Shown here piece by piece: positions 13,160 to 26,737 of a stretch of 64,000 nucleotides of DNA. This DNA comes from Paragonimus westermani. Taxonomy: Eukaryota; Platyhelminthes; Trematoda; Plagiorchiida; Troglotrematidae. The position numbers and the translations under genes were made by a program. Positions within the stretch are counted from its first letter, which is position 1. Each line of letters begins with the position of its first letter. The stretch is from the NCBI GenBank assembly GCA_008508345.1, contig QNGE01000935.1, positions 26,704 through 90,703 on the forward strand, in the 5' to 3' direction. The notes under the pieces are model-generated. The model ran no database searches. It saw only the letters and a program-made list of their open reading frames with translations, and was not told the origin of the DNA.

Positions 13160-16100
13160 ACACGCTTTTCTTCCGGAAATTAGATTAATGGTGAATTCCT
13201 ACCATTATTTTTCCTCAGCCCATTTAGTATAAAACACTCTGAAGGTTTTGTTTTATCTCGTGACCAACAGTCTTATTTGAATTATTGCACCAAGAACTGT
13301 TCCTGTAATCCAGTTCTTTACACACCTCAAACCATGTATTCTATAATTTCTTACATTGCCTTTCTACTAGTAACCTTCCCATAGCCCACACCTTACCGAT
13401 GGAGAGCACCAGTACTGTTGTCAATATGAAAATTACAGTATTCTACTGACTTACTCTCCAACTGACTGTCATTGGCTGACTATGCTGTAGACACTTTCGC
13501 TCATGCACATCTCGGTCTCCTTTCCGATTTCCAATAGATACGGGATGCAAATGGATCCACAAGAGGTACGATGTACCCACCACAAATGATTTATGTGCTT
13601 AGATGTCCAATGATATCGGTTGCTGTGTAGAACTAATCTGAGCAAGGATATCGTCCACCACTGTCCCTCGTGGAGATTTCAAGTAGTCCTATGTATGGAA
13701 AGCTCATTAGCAGCCCAATATACGTCTACAAGAATGCGGTTTGATACTGAGATGATAACTTTAGTGATACACCGAAAATACTGATCACGTGATCAAACTA
13801 AAGGAGACCAGAGTGACCGCGTCGGTCAGAAGAAAACAAAAAAGAACCCGGTCAATCCTTGTACCAATCTTTCCACACAACAAACTGAACACGACGCGGA
13901 CATAACGGTATGTGACAGATGAGTATGCCGATGAAATAGTACCATGACCGTAGTTGTACCTTTCTTACATAGTTTATCAACGAACTGGAGTGTGCTTCAA
14001 ACGGCATAATAAACACCTATCGCATGTCATCCATCTAACCGTTTAATCTGCAAGATACAATGGTCTCCGGTTAATTTGCCGCTAGGAAGAAGCTTAATGG
14101 TGAATTACTTGAAGTGGTGAATTGACAGTATGACGGTATTAGTTGAGGAAGGGGATCCACTAACAGTGCAAACTTGTACAGAAAGTAATATCAGCTCCGA
14201 TTCATCAATGGTTACTATACTGGTCTTACTTCCCCCATGAACGCAAAAACATTGTTAGTAGCACAAACAGTCAGCAAATGAAAGATAATCTTTCACTACA
14301 CATTAAATATCGAATAAGCTTTCTGGATCGTTACGATGACCAATCACTTGACAATTGCTGGGTCGGATTAGTGTCTGTGATGACGCAGTCGAAAAGGAAA
14401 CTATAAAAAAACTTATTAATCGGAATCACAGATTTCCGGTGGAAATCTGGGAATGTGTTTGTCTGTAGTCCACGATCAGTTTAGACCAACTTTATTGAAG
14501 AGCCATCTAACAGGCATTAAACTAGAATGTGACAGGGCTTAAAGATGAACTGTAAATCTCCAAAACTGTTGGGAGCTTTGATTAATTGTTAGCCCTAGCC
14601 TAGTCTAGATTCAAAGGTAGTGACTAGGGTAGGAAAGAACAAAACGTCAGATGCGCTGATGCCAAATTAATGGTGCTCAAAGACATAGTAAACCAAAAAG
14701 TTCAGTCAAAAAGATCTTGAGGGTGACAGTAATAAATGAGTCGCTAAAAAAGAATAAACGTTAACGGCGTGCAATTAGTTGCACGAATGGGGAAAGTGGC
14801 GGTGAATTAATATTTGGCCTCCCAATGCAGGTATACCTAGAAGCATACGTTCAGAAAGAAGCCGAAAAACGCAGTTGTAGCCGGGATCTACAGATAACTG
14901 TAGTGCTTAAAATTAGGGATTTCAAATAGCCCTAGAAATCGTACTTGAATTGAAACCTCCCACACAAGTGATGAGAAGACCTCGTACTGGTAGCAGTAAG
15001 CAGTTCACATTTATGAGATGAGAAGCCGAATTTATGGATGTACAACCGAATGAAAGAAATCACAGTCTGTCATTGGCTGATCGCATTGGCAGATACAAAT
15101 TCACGAACTGTGAGTTAATTGGCGTAACATATTACAGAGGAATTAACGAATAACGGAAGGCGTGAAACTGAGACTGTTCGTCCAATCCTGGAGCAGTTTC
15201 TTTGACGTGACGTTTGGATTGGTCCCCTGTTAAATTTTCTATTGAACCGAGGTTAGGATAAGCGGTGAATTAAGTAGATTTTCACCACAATAAACTGTCA
15301 ACATTGGTCACCATAGGCGTTTACGTAAAATTTGCTTATCGGTTGTCAATCCTATGCTGGTAGTCGGTCCTTGTATTAATTATATTTTGATATTGCGATG
15401 CGTCAATCAAAACAATCTTGTAAAGCTGATCGAAGTGGACAATGCCGATCATGGCCACCAATCTAATTGCGTACATGAAAAGCCACAAGTCTTGTTGAGT
15501 TTACCCTGCTGGACAACACGTATGTGACTGCTATTTTGACCGAATTGTTTCTCATCCTAATCGGTTCGACTTAAAACTGAATGATTGTGTTTAATTAAAT
15601 ATCATGCCATGGTTGAGTCACAACGTAAAGTAGTCTCCTGACTTCACAGTTTGCTTTTCATAGGGGGACTCAGTGTTTCAATTTTCACATTACCGACCAT
15701 CAGTCAGTAATTTCCATTGAAGTTATTGGCGGGAATGAATCAGGATTCGGCTCGACTGATCATATGTAGTCACACGTACACGCATGATTGGCGGCATTTG
15801 ATTCGGATTGACCTGTCACAGTGGCCGAAGCCAACGAACGCCTGTGCTTAACCATCACCGCAATTGGCTTGCTTCGCACCACTTGCGGTTCCACCAACAC
15901 ACCACATGTCCAAAGTAAACCCGAAGGAATAAAACTGGTAGGTGTACGAGTGGGGTCTTTGTGTCCAGCCAACCAATGCTGGTTGGCCAATTGACTGGCT
16001 AACACGAAAAAGAAACCCTTATCTCTCGGAGAACAAACAGACAGAGAGACTGTAATGACAAGATCTACGCTGAGAAGGAAGATGTGTAAAATTTAATACA

Positions 16101-16975
16101 AGCAGCAGTGCACGTTACTGCATTCTAGAGAAGGCAAGGATGAAAAACAAAATTCGGATTGGGGTCCGAAATGAATAGGTAGACCACAGACATTCAAGTT
16201 TCTGAAAAGAGGAACGGATTAGTTGTCACACGACCATGTTCTTGACCACTGCAATCTGAGCCTAACATACCGCCAAGTCAGTTCACGCTTTCTCTGAATC
16301 AACCAATGAAACTGAGGACAGATCACGGGGAAACAGTTGATGACACGTAAGACAATACAGATATTACAATACCATATTATGGTTGACATACAGTAAAACA
16401 ATACCTCCTTCTGGTGCTCCTTCTGTCATGACTGATTCAAGTCTGAGAATCGTAAATTCATGAAACCCTTAAATTTAAGCTATTCGCCCCATAGTTAATG
16501 AGGGGAATGTAAAATACCGTTCAATATCCCTTACGCTCACACATACATCCCAATACTACATCGCATTTAGCCCCTATGATTAAGGAACGAGATGAATTTC
16601 ACTTCGAAATGCTGACAGTATGTACGAATCCCACGCATTTCACTGATGAAATCACATTGCAATTTCACCACTTCTTTGAAGGTCAGTCGTCCTGCACACT
16701 GTTAACAACCTGTCGACGTCCACACGTGTGTACACTCATATGGGACGACCTACATCAAGGTAGTTTGACCGAGTGTGGTATTATGAACTTCGGTTCAACA
16801 CAAGTGCACACAAACTCCGTAAATACAAGTAACTAAACAACGTTGACGACGATTCGGCCTCCTTAATAGAAAATAGCTTATTAGGTTACATGTTGGCCAA
16901 TGATAACCAAAGATGTTTATCTGTCTACAAACTAGAGAGAGAGAAAAGCACACGCTCGCGAATGCAACAAACTTG
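13160..16975. other. Intergenic, nothing recognised
   Basis: About 3.8 kb almost without frames over 60 codons on either strand; no recognisable gene, RNA or long repeat. Confidence 0.5.
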
Positions 16976-16978
16976 AAT

Positions 16979-17003
16979 TCACACACACACAAACAAACAA
17001 ACG
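16979..17003. repeat. (CA)n/(AAAC)n microsatellite
   Basis: A run of CA dinucleotides passes directly into three AAAC-type units. Confidence 0.7.
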
Positions 17004-17603
17004 AAACACGCCAATACGTTAGTAACTGCATCGCGCGAGATGGTAGACTATACTACAAACAGCCCAGGGATACATACTACATCGGACGAGTTAAATCTAC
17101 GAATCAAACAAATACATTCTTATATGCCTACCAGTGTAGAGGCCAGTTGAAGAATCAATAATTGTAGTATAATTGTGGCCAGCAATCACTCAGAAAGTCA
17201 GGATTCCTATTGTCCAGTTCAAAAGTTCGTCTGCAGGTTGTGCGCTTTTATCTAGAAACCAGAATTTCAACCCATAACACACCACTGGACTAGTTAAACA
17301 TCGAGCGTAGTTCTGTTCTTTGATTGATGCATTTGTCATAGATATTCACCTACTTCAAATCCACCGGACCGATTTCGCACAGTGGTGGCCCGTTCTGTCA
17401 TTGTCACTGACGGCCAATATACTCTCTCGTTGAATAAATCGTTCGCTCTGATACACCCGGCAGTTCGCAATCAGTCCCCCGTTCATTTGTCTTAAAACGG
17501 CCGTTATATAGGAACTAACATCGTCATTCTGCACTCTAATATCCTTTCACTATTGATATCAACTGTTCTACATTGGGAACCGACTGTTTCTAGTTCTTCT
17601 TAA

Positions 17604-17912
17604 CTAGACTTTGTTAGGATCGTTGTTCCGCATCTCAGAACGTCTACCACCTACCATAGGACCTTGTCTTGACGGTGTGAATGCGCTAGTTTGCGGGCCT
17701 TGTTTCATTACTAAGCTGTTAACATCAAAGACCATTTCAGGAAGCTTTTCGTCTGACTGCAGTCGAGAAAGGTCAGCGACACAGTTACTAGCCTGAGGAA
17801 TGCGAGTGGCCATAAAATCACATCCCTGTATGCACAGTACTAACTGGGGTAATCGGCCTGTTAGGTCCTTCGCAGCCTTAATTCGCTCTAGAAACATGTG
17901 GTCCGTCTCCAC
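17604..17912 (-). CDS. Candidate coding exon, unidentified (weak TIP41-like motif)
   Basis: A 102-codon minus-strand frame with protein-like composition. It contains KLPEMVFDVNSL, which recalls the LPEM-hydrophobic-F..N motif of TIP41/TIPRL regulators of type 2A phosphatases, and a possible donor GTAGGT inside the frame after the codons for GPM. Sequence on both sides of that motif does not follow the family convincingly, and no further TIP41-like exon was found nearby. It may be a real exon of another gene, a decayed copy, or chance. Confidence 0.22.
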   Translation of the reverse strand: METDHMFLERIKAAKDLTGRLPQLVLCIQGCDFMATRIPQASNCVADLSRLQSDEKLPEMVFDVNSLVMKQGPQTSAFTPSRQGPMVGGRRSEMRNNDPNKV

Positions 17913-17914
17913 CT

Positions 17915-20900
17915 ACAGCGGTTGGCCAAAGAAAGAGGTCTCTATTTGTCTAATATTCAATCGATTGCTAAGAATTCCTCCGGTAACGGCTTGCATTCAC
18001 CTTGTCAAAATATCAACACCGACGGCCGTCCGAGGTGTGAATTTTCAGTACTAAATTGAAGTTTGGGGTACTGTAGGCAATCAAAGGCGTTTGGCTTGCG
18101 CCAGTCCTGTGCTGCCGCATATCGCCACATTACGTGATCGTTTTGTTAACCGAACCACCAAGTGTCTAGATGTGGACGGTGCCTCGGGAAAACCGAACGG
18201 CACTCGGTTCACCATGAATACTGTTTTTTACGACTGACGTGTTTGATTATTACCTAGTAGTATCCGGAACGTAAATCCAACACACCGAACAGCCTTACCT
18301 GTTGTAATTTACCGAAAACATCAGCTATCGACGGTATCGATGTGTTGTGTTGCTTCGTTCAGTCTTCATAAGTAAACATTAGACCGATAAGTCGCAAATG
18401 AGTTTGTTCACCAGGAGGGCGGGCGAGTTGCAGTGTTGGCTTATCCAACGAAGCCTTTGTTTAACACGCATTTTTTGCTCTCTTCACGGTGAACCCGAAT
18501 ACTGCAAGGCCCGAGAGGACGGAATAGCCCGACTGCTAGTATTCCATGTACAATCCAAGCACGAGAACCATAAAAAAACAATCGTCATTCATGGGTAACT
18601 CGGCATTTTACCTGGCAGCGGACAAGAGTAGAAGGATCGTGTGAATTGGGGTTGTAACAGTGTATGTTTGGTCGTTATTTTCTTGCTACAGCTTGGAGAT
18701 CATCCTTGAGTTCGTCACGGTGCCAACTGTTGTGACTGCAAAAGACGTTTGATTAGAGAAATCGTTTCTTGCTAGCCATCCATTGAAATACATGCAAAGA
18801 TGCCAGATTCATCGTTGACACCTCCCGCACAATGAATATACGGAATTGCAATCTCCGGTCTTTTCGACCTTTGGGACTGGTATTAATTTCCGACTGCCGT
18901 ATTATATATATATATATATATATTTGCGACGCTGGACTTTGCCCAACACAAGCTTAACTGTAAGTTGTGTTATCAAATTGATGGAGCCGCTCTAACGTCC
19001 CTAACATCAATAAATATTTTCATGGGCGAATTAGAACAGCGAAGTTGTATGATTGAAAACGAGACCCTACGGCTGATATATGGGAAAAAATGACTACTCT
19101 GTTAAACTCGGAACAGGACGTACGCGGTGTTATTCAATCGTTTCAGCAAGCACGTCGTTGCATCACGTTCACTTTCGAAGCAGGTCTGATAAAAATTCAC
19201 ATTTCCTGTAGATAAAGTACTAGCGTCCAACCCATCATAGGGCTAGGTGTGCCGGACACTGCACAAACGTCACTAGCATTTTGCCACCAAACTAGAACGA
19301 AAACCTTGTCAAACATCTCGCTAGCAGGGCGAGTTTGCCCCACAGACTTTAGGCCAATAGTTGAAGGTAGTCAGTGTTACAATAAAATGACCACCCTGAC
19401 GGAAGAATGATTGCTATCGAACCACGCGGTCCGCTGACCACAACAGAGAAGTGAGCTATATTCAACCGTCCACCATTCAAGTGATATTACAAAGGGGCAC
19501 AATCATCGACCTTAACAGATCCCCACACACGTCTCAGCAGAAACGATGCGTCGTTTGGTCGGCTCTATTTTTCGTGAACATTGAGCCTGAAGGACAAATT
19601 GTCTGCTTCCGGTCAATTAACACCCGTGTCTTTATTCAACTGCCATTATAGAGCAGAATATGTAAGTCGGACGACCAGACGTTTGTCTAAACAAGACGTA
19701 AGGCTTGGTTATGAACCGGTCTGGTATAATTCAATAACGGTGTACTAGCCAGGTACCTTGTCGATAAGGACCACCGCGCTGACTGCAGACAGGTTATTCG
19801 TCCACCCTACGATATTCCTACCAACTATTCAAAACTGGTCAGGCAACGAATGTTAATCACCATGAAACCAATCGTTGTTTGGTTACAAAATTTGATTCTG
19901 CTTATAGAGGTTCGTACGGGTCCTGCCAGTGCCGTCGCCAAAGACCATAGTACAAGCCCCCAATCACAAGTGAACGTCAACCCCAACTCAGTAGCCTAAC
20001 TGAGAGTGTGAGTACGTATCTCCAAGCCACTCCTCGTTAACACTGGAGACTTTCCAGCCGTGTAAGTCAAACCGTTTGTTTAGAGAGTTTTAACATCTGG
20101 TACGGGCCAGTGGCGTTCAGTTAGATTCTTATTAGCTTCCTACATATGGCTTCGCATCCCCTAAACACTTTCAGTAATTTCACACTCATCACTTTTGACA
20201 TTGGGCAGCTTGTCAATGTGGTAGAAACCACTTTATGTTCTGAAGGAAAATGATCCACGTAATTTACACGATTAGACAGTCGTAATCTTGATGACAAACT
20301 ATACCAATGAAGAGAAAAGGAACTGTCGTTCTGTTCTTGAACAAAGCTAACATTCGATCACTCATGAATGCTGCATTTCGGAGGATCGGAAGCTCGAATG
20401 GTAGTCAACCATTGTCCTCACTGAATGAACTGACGCGAAACTGTGAACCGGAGACCAGCATTCATGGTTCAAGCCACTAGTAATGGAGAAGCTTCGTGCT
20501 AGTGCTCAACCGAACAAATCTTTGTCTACGAAGAATTATGGACATTCGATCGTTATTATTGCGTGTGGATGGCGTTGGTGTAACAAATAAATTCCCTTAT
20601 CTTCCTGAACGTAGACTTGTCTTAAGTAGGCCACTCAGCATAGAACAGAAATGGCCAGTAGTAAGAAATGACCAAATACGAAGGGGCAAGTTTCTGTCCC
20701 TTGCTAATGTTCAAGAGATGCCCCTGTTCGGACGATAAGCAGCCAAACTAGGGAGGGAGTGTTATCACACAAATGCCACGTGTACTTGGTCAACAAACAT
20801 ACATGTATGTATAAAACGATTTTTTAGAACCAGGGGTCCAGCCATGCTGGAAATCTATTTGATCATTGAAAGCACTCAATGACTGAAAACGAGAATGTGG

Positions 20901-22340
20901 TTAGTCTCAACAGCATTGAATTAAATGTTACTAACTCCCTCTTCATTACCAGTTTTGCAGTATCCACAAGCTGACAAATTGGGTAAGTTAAAATAAGTTC
21001 GACAACAAGCGTCATTTACCAGTGCTTTTACAAATGATGCAATAAGCAAGTCGTGAAGATGCAAACAAACGGCTGTCTTTGATCAGTTAAACAGTAGCGA
21101 GAAAAGGGACTACAACTAGTACAAGCAAAGTTCAAAACCGTAAACCTGTGACTGGCTCATCAGTGTGTAACACAAAACCGCGATCACTCAAATGCATATA
21201 GGTAGATACCCTAAAGACAATCAAGGCCATATCCATCGGGAATAATTGTTACATATTAGCGAAGCAGAAGCCAAATTTTGATATCATAGCTTCGTCCAAC
21301 CGTCTCGACGGATGAAGGGGAATCCAACAGTTGTGAGCGGACTTGTCGACATCATTGTTATCTACTTGAAATGATATCGTTATCTGGAAATTAGTGCAGT
21401 GGCAGAACTGCTGGACATAAACAAAATGAGTGGTTTTTGAACACAGACTTTGGGCCCAAATCATGAGGTGACGGTTTGATGACAGAAGTATTAGGGTGAG
21501 CTCCGTTTTTCAGAATAAACTGTAACTCTCACTTCAACCGATAGTTTGGAGGACCAAGGGGTTCTCGTTTCTCGTACCTATTTCAACTATTACCAGCATT
21601 CCACCTGTTTGAGAGACAAGCTGATTGCGTGACTTGGAGTCTATCGGTATAGGGCAATCAACTGATCCTGTAGAATAACTGAGATGTTGACGACAAACGG
21701 TTGTATGAATGGGAACAACACGAATATCGAATGACCCTCAGTGCAGTTTTTCATTTCGCGTGACGTACTACCACACATATCAAAGCCTCAATCGGAAACA
21801 TGAAAACAGAAAGCAACAATCTTGAAAATACCATATTGTCCTGTGTGTATCACTCCGTGAATAACCCTCATATCGTGTGAAGGTAACGAACAGAGAAGTC
21901 ATACATACAATGAATAAGTTGACAGTATATTGCACGCCGGATCTTCATTGCAAGTTGTTTTCCAATGCATGTGAACAGGCTGTTCAAGAGTATTTTCTAC
22001 AAAGATAAGGTGGGAGAGAAGGAAGTAAAAAAACAAACATCATGGAGGAGGGTGCTGTGCGGGTACAAAGGAGGATAAGTATTGTCTTCTTAAACTAGAC
22101 TTGTCAGACGCTTCATGCGGAGGTGAGGACGGATTGTTGAATCCTGTGATGTAGAAAACGCCAGAGAAAAAGTTACATAACACACAGTGTGTGTGTGTGA
22201 TACCACACATTGATTATGACACAAATTATAGGGACACTACTTAAAGCATAAAGATGAAACTCAGAAGACAGAAGATTCAAAGCGAAGCACACGTCAAACT
22301 GATTGACAAGAAAAGCTGGGGACGAACATCAGTTTGAAAA
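17915..22340. other. Intergenic, nothing recognised
   Basis: Apart from a TA microsatellite, only short frames without motifs are present. Confidence 0.45.
18903..18922. repeat. (TA)10 microsatellite
   Basis: An uninterrupted run of TA dinucleotides is visible. Confidence 0.9.
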
Positions 22341-22342
22341 GG

Positions 22343-22372
22343 TTTACTACGATTTACTACGAATTACTACGA
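22343..22372. repeat. Three-copy tandem decamer
   Basis: Three adjacent copies of TTTACTACGA, the last with one substitution (A for the first T), give a 10-bp period. Confidence 0.85.
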
Positions 22373-22796
22373 CAAACGAACAACAGTAGGAACTAATCAA
22401 CATTAGCCAAAAGTGGAATGTCGACAGCTAAACATGTGCAAAGGGCAAACGTGGCAAAATTGTCAGAGACCCGCAGCTTTCAAAACATATCTACCACTGC
22501 ATGTCCAAATAAATCTCCAACCGCTGCGCCATCGTGTTGTCTATCGGAAAGCTCTTCAAACTGGATTCTTGCCTTCAGTGCACATGAGAATATAATCATG
22601 AAAATATGAAGCTGTTTTCGCTTGAGATAAAATCAAAAGTAGTTCACGGTTTCAAGAACTTCGATATTAATAACTAAGGCTACACTGACAAGAGTAAACA
22701 TTTTGTGATTCCGTAGAGACGTCCAGTTTTTTGGTTCAAAAGAACCTAGCACACAACGCAGCATCAAAAGTTCGCCCACCTAATCGAGCTGATCGA

Positions 22797-22940
22797 TCAG
22801 TTTCCGAACAACTTTGCAGTGCAATTTGCATACAGAGAATCACAAATGAAGGTATCAGACACGTACACAAACTCTTCTCCATAGGCGTTGAGCAGAATCG
22901 GCGTAAAGTACTCTTCCTCGGGCTCGCATTCACGATCACT
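22797..22940 (-). CDS. Candidate coding exon, unidentified
   Basis: On the minus strand a good acceptor (GCTTGTCTGCTTCAG) ends at 22941. The frame after it is open for 47 codons to a TGA. The product is acidic, then cysteine-containing, with segments such as CEPEEEYFTPILLNAYGEE and FICDSLYANCTAKL that look protein-like. I do not recognise the family. It lies 200 bp downstream of the frame at 23138-23377 on the same strand, which may belong to the same gene. Confidence 0.25.
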   Translation of the reverse strand, partial: SDRECEPEEEYFTPILLNAYGEEFVYVSDTFICDSLYANCTAKLFGN

Positions 22941-23137
22941 CTGAAGCAGACAAGCGATCACTAAACGGAGGTCTTGTTGGAAATGAGAACAGACCAATTG
23001 AAAGATTGTCAATCAGCATTGTTTGTCAATGCAGAACGAAACTGGTTGGCATCGCAGTCAACTAAAATGCGCGAACGCCCTACTTTCCTTCGAAGCTGAC
23101 AAGGGTTCATAACCAGACATGAATAAATGAATAAGAT

Positions 23138-23377
23138 TTACTGCAAGCACGCAAAACTAATCGGAACTTGAACGTTGTGAATGTGCGAACCATCAAACAT
23201 TTGGTCCACTGAGGTCACTTCATGCATACATGAAAAAAACCACATGATGGAGTGGCCATCAACACGGTCAACGAATTTTTCAAATAACAATGTATGAAAC
23301 AGTTCCTTATCGGGCACAAGTTTTATAACCTCTCTCTGTGAGGTCGCAACTGATTTTTCTGTCAGCAATGATTTCAT
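23138..23377 (-). CDS. Candidate coding exon, unidentified
   Basis: A 79-codon minus-strand frame with balanced composition, including KLVPDKELFHTLLFEKFVD and HSIMWFFSCMHEV. No domain is recognised. Its codons look less random than the neighbouring frames, and it is co-oriented with the candidate exon just downstream. No unambiguous donor/acceptor pair joining the two in frame was found. Confidence 0.2.
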   Translation of the reverse strand: MKSLLTEKSVATSQREVIKLVPDKELFHTLLFEKFVDRVDGHSIMWFFSCMHEVTSVDQMFDGSHIHNVQVPISFACLQ

Positions 23378-23384
23378 GGCTAGT

Positions 23385-25470
23385 TACTCTACGTTTTCTG
23401 AAACATGACTTTTGTAATTTTACATTAGGCCGTAATAACTTCACTACCTTACCAGTCGAATGTCGTGCAGATCACATTCTTGTGCACATAAACAGCGGAC
23501 TGCAGTGATGGTACAGCGATGGGAATACCATTGAGACTGCTGCTGACGAACACATTTTTGGAAAAGGTTAAACGGCAAGACTTTGACAATGAAAATTACG
23601 CAGGCAAATCTAGGGATGCTTGACCTCCACAGTGAACAGAAGTGTGTCCAGACGGGTACAGAATTCTGTTACTGGCGAAATGCAGAGTAGTTGAAACACA
23701 AAATACCTGCGCTTTTAATCACAGAAAATCAGCCGGTCAGTGTCAATTTTTTACGTAACTACGGTGAAAGCTACACGAGCAGCAGTGAGAAATTCATGAT
23801 CACCAGAGTGATGGAACATTTGCATAAGTGGGTGCAGAAGTTCATGTTAAAGACGAGCACAGCACCGTTGGAACACACAAACAGCCAGTGTCCACAGTTG
23901 ATAGACACGTCCTGACCACTAATCACGTGATCGCCCGGTTTATACGTTCACAGTTTCATTATACCAATCTGATTCAACATTCCTGTCCCATCGATTGCCC
24001 ATCCACCCACAACCGCGCAACTGCTTGATATAAAAAAGTAAATTTGTTGCCATGAATTTGATGCTGATGAGTCAATACGAAATGCGCGTATCTACCATTC
24101 TGAGTGTTCTATTTGTTGGCGACATCTCGCTCTTGTAGGATGCCGTTCGGTCTCCAGTCTCCTGATCGTCATGATAATCACAATAATCTTTCTTTACCGC
24201 ACGGGGCGGATTAAAAAGAAGGTTTTCCATCTTCGGGTGCTTAATAACCCAATTTTATGACTTACGCCACAGTGAACAGTCTGCGGCAAACTACTATTAA
24301 ACCGAAACTGTCTGCACTTTGTCGGCCTTGTACCGATCGCCAAAAATGTGGTATAGTTAGGACGTTTTTTGACATGATCTAAGGTCTCTCCATACCAAAT
24401 TCTACCCTACTAACGAACGAGTGTGCAGATGAATGTTCTGCTAGTTACAAACGACAGAGAAACAGACCGATCGTATAGTCATTTAATAAAGATTTTTAGT
24501 GTTTCTATTCTGGAGAAAATACAGTTGACGAATTAAAGCCAGTACAAAAATGAAGTATTCGGTAAAAGAGATACCTCCGATACAATCTGCAAATGACATT
24601 CACATCGAATGCATTGTTTGATTGATATGTCTGCTTCTCGTGTAAATTGACAGTATCGCCCGTACAAATAGCAGGACAGATGGGCGCTTATCACAACGGA
24701 CATTTGAGCACATTTCAAACTGGTTAGTACAAACCGCGACGGAAACCAATTCAGATTCAACAGAAAACATAAGTCCACAAACCGTAAAAAGCAAGTTGGC
24801 ATTTAATTGACCCAGCCAACTTGAACAAATTGTCCTCGTGTAAAGGAAAGCCCCAAGTTACTGGCGTTCAGCGGGACAACAGTAATTGAATTCAATTAAA
24901 GGGTAGCACGTACACAAGGAGATGAACGCAACAAATCAACTTACCGCGGCACCCACTGTGACGTTTTTATTTTCAATTGCCCCGGGGTCGAACTTGTCTT
25001 ATCCTGATTTTTCTAATATTCGGTCACAAATTCTGTATGCTTGACGTGCACGGTTAGTGATACTACATTAAATATACCTATCATAGACCACACCCGCCTT
25101 TTATCCGTGCCGGTGGAACAGTAATCTGACGCATACGGGTACACAACGTTCAACTAAAGAAATAGGTAACTACGTCACTGGTGTCATTAAACAGACAGTG
25201 GAAATATTTTGGTTGACAAGCCAGCGAGTACATGACTTGGGGAGCATAGCGACATAACGTATACGACAGAAATTAGTTTAGCTGCACATCGTCTACCACG
25301 AAGAATCTTTAAACCTCCAAATAGATTACGAAAAAGGTTGCACCACAACCACTCATCATCATCATAGACAGCAATACATCAGTGGTTCACACTAATGCTT
25401 AACTGCCACACAACCATGAAGAAACAGCAAACCCTATATAGAAAGAGAGAAGGAAAAAGAAGGGGACGGG
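23385..25470. other. Intergenic, nothing recognised
   Basis: Short frames on both strands, no motif. Runs up to the assembly gap. Confidence 0.45.
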
Positions 25471-25473
25471 AAG

Positions 25474-25910
25474 NNNNNNNNNNNNNNNNNNNNNNNNNNN
25501 NNNNNNNNNNNNNNNNNNNNNNNNNNNNNNNNNNNNNNNNNNNNNNNNNNNNNNNNNNNNNNNNNNNNNNNNNNNNNNNNNNNNNNNNNNNNNNNNNNNN
25601 NNNNNNNNNNNNNNNNNNNNNNNNNNNNNNNNNNNNNNNNNNNNNNNNNNNNNNNNNNNNNNNNNNNNNNNNNNNNNNNNNNNNNNNNNNNNNNNNNNNN
25701 NNNNNNNNNNNNNNNNNNNNNNNNNNNNNNNNNNNNNNNNNNNNNNNNNNNNNNNNNNNNNNNNNNNNNNNNNNNNNNNNNNNNNNNNNNNNNNNNNNNN
25801 NNNNNNNNNNNNNNNNNNNNNNNNNNNNNNNNNNNNNNNNNNNNNNNNNNNNNNNNNNNNNNNNNNNNNNNNNNNNNNNNNNNNNNNNNNNNNNNNNNNN
25901 NNNNNNNNNN
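25474..25910. other. Assembly gap (437 N)
   Basis: An uninterrupted run of N inside a retrotransposon, probably where repeat copies could not be resolved. Any reading frame crossing it is meaningless, because the true length and sequence are unknown. Confidence 0.99.
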
Positions 25911-26355
25911 GCAACACCTTGTCGTCAGCATAATCAAGATCGGTCAGTCTTTCACCAGGTAGGAGGTCCACGCCGACATCTTGTGAGTGCCGGAGACAAT
26001 CCTCCATTATTTCGTCTATGACTAAATTACACAAAAACGGTGACCGCGGACAGCCTTGACGTACGCCACTCATGGTGCTGAAACTGTCGGATAGTTCACC
26101 GTAAACCCTAACCTGAGCTGAGGTATGGGAATAGAGTGCCGATAATATGTTCACGTACTTAGTTGGCACACCTCTGCGTTTGAGCGACTCTAAAAGTGTA
26201 GATCGATCCACTGAATCGAACGCACCTTTATAGTCGAGAAATACAACAACTGTTGGCCGGCGGTATACATGACGCTGCTTCAAAATATGACGAAGAGTGA
26301 GAATGTGATCTACACATCCCCGCCCGGGGCGAAACCCACTACCACTAATCACATT
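25911..26355 (-). pseudogene. RTE-like LINE reverse transcriptase fragment
   Basis: The minus-strand frame encodes the central reverse transcriptase of a non-LTR retrotransposon of the RTE-like type common in trematodes. In order it shows GFRPGRGCVDHILTLR, VVVFLDYKGAFDSVDRS (motif A with the first catalytic Asp), GVRQGC (motif B) and LDYADD (motif C, catalytic Asp pair) just before the gap. About 145 codons are intact without a stop. In-frame stops lie immediately upstream of 26,355, so the 5' part is missing, as in typical 5'-truncated LINE insertions. The thumb and the 3' part fall in or beyond the gap. Confidence 0.85.
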
Positions 26356-26359
26356 GTGA

Positions 26360-26735
26360 GGTCCACAGTGCGGACTACTTCACTACGACAGATCGCCTTA
26401 TGCACTCCAGATGAGAGCACACTTGGCAAAGGAAGCTACGTGGTATACACAAGTACGCTGGTATGACCAAGCACACCCGGCCGGACACACTAATTATCTC
26501 AGTCACCAGCCCAACAGGAAGACAGTCCTCCATCAAGCGACAGTTTAAGAAGTCTCGGAAGCGCATGTTGCTATTTTATTTGTGATAAGTAGTCGATAAG
26601 TTAATTAGGATGAATTGAACGCACAGCTTGTCGTATCCTTCGCGCCTAGACAGACATCCAACCAGCCTAGTTCGAAAAGCCCCAGAATTCGAGTAAGCTG
26701 TCGTTACATTAATTACTGTTATTGATAGTATAATC
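26360..26735. other. Spacer, nothing recognised
   Basis: No recognisable LINE sequence continues upstream of the RT fragment; only one short minus-strand frame is present. Confidence 0.4.
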
Positions 26736-26737
26736 AG

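Noticed and set aside
25399..26352. Open frames of 167-317 codons spanning the N run on both strands
   Set aside because: They are open only because the 437 N bases hide stops and frame changes. Only the part right of 25,910 on the minus strand is real evidence.
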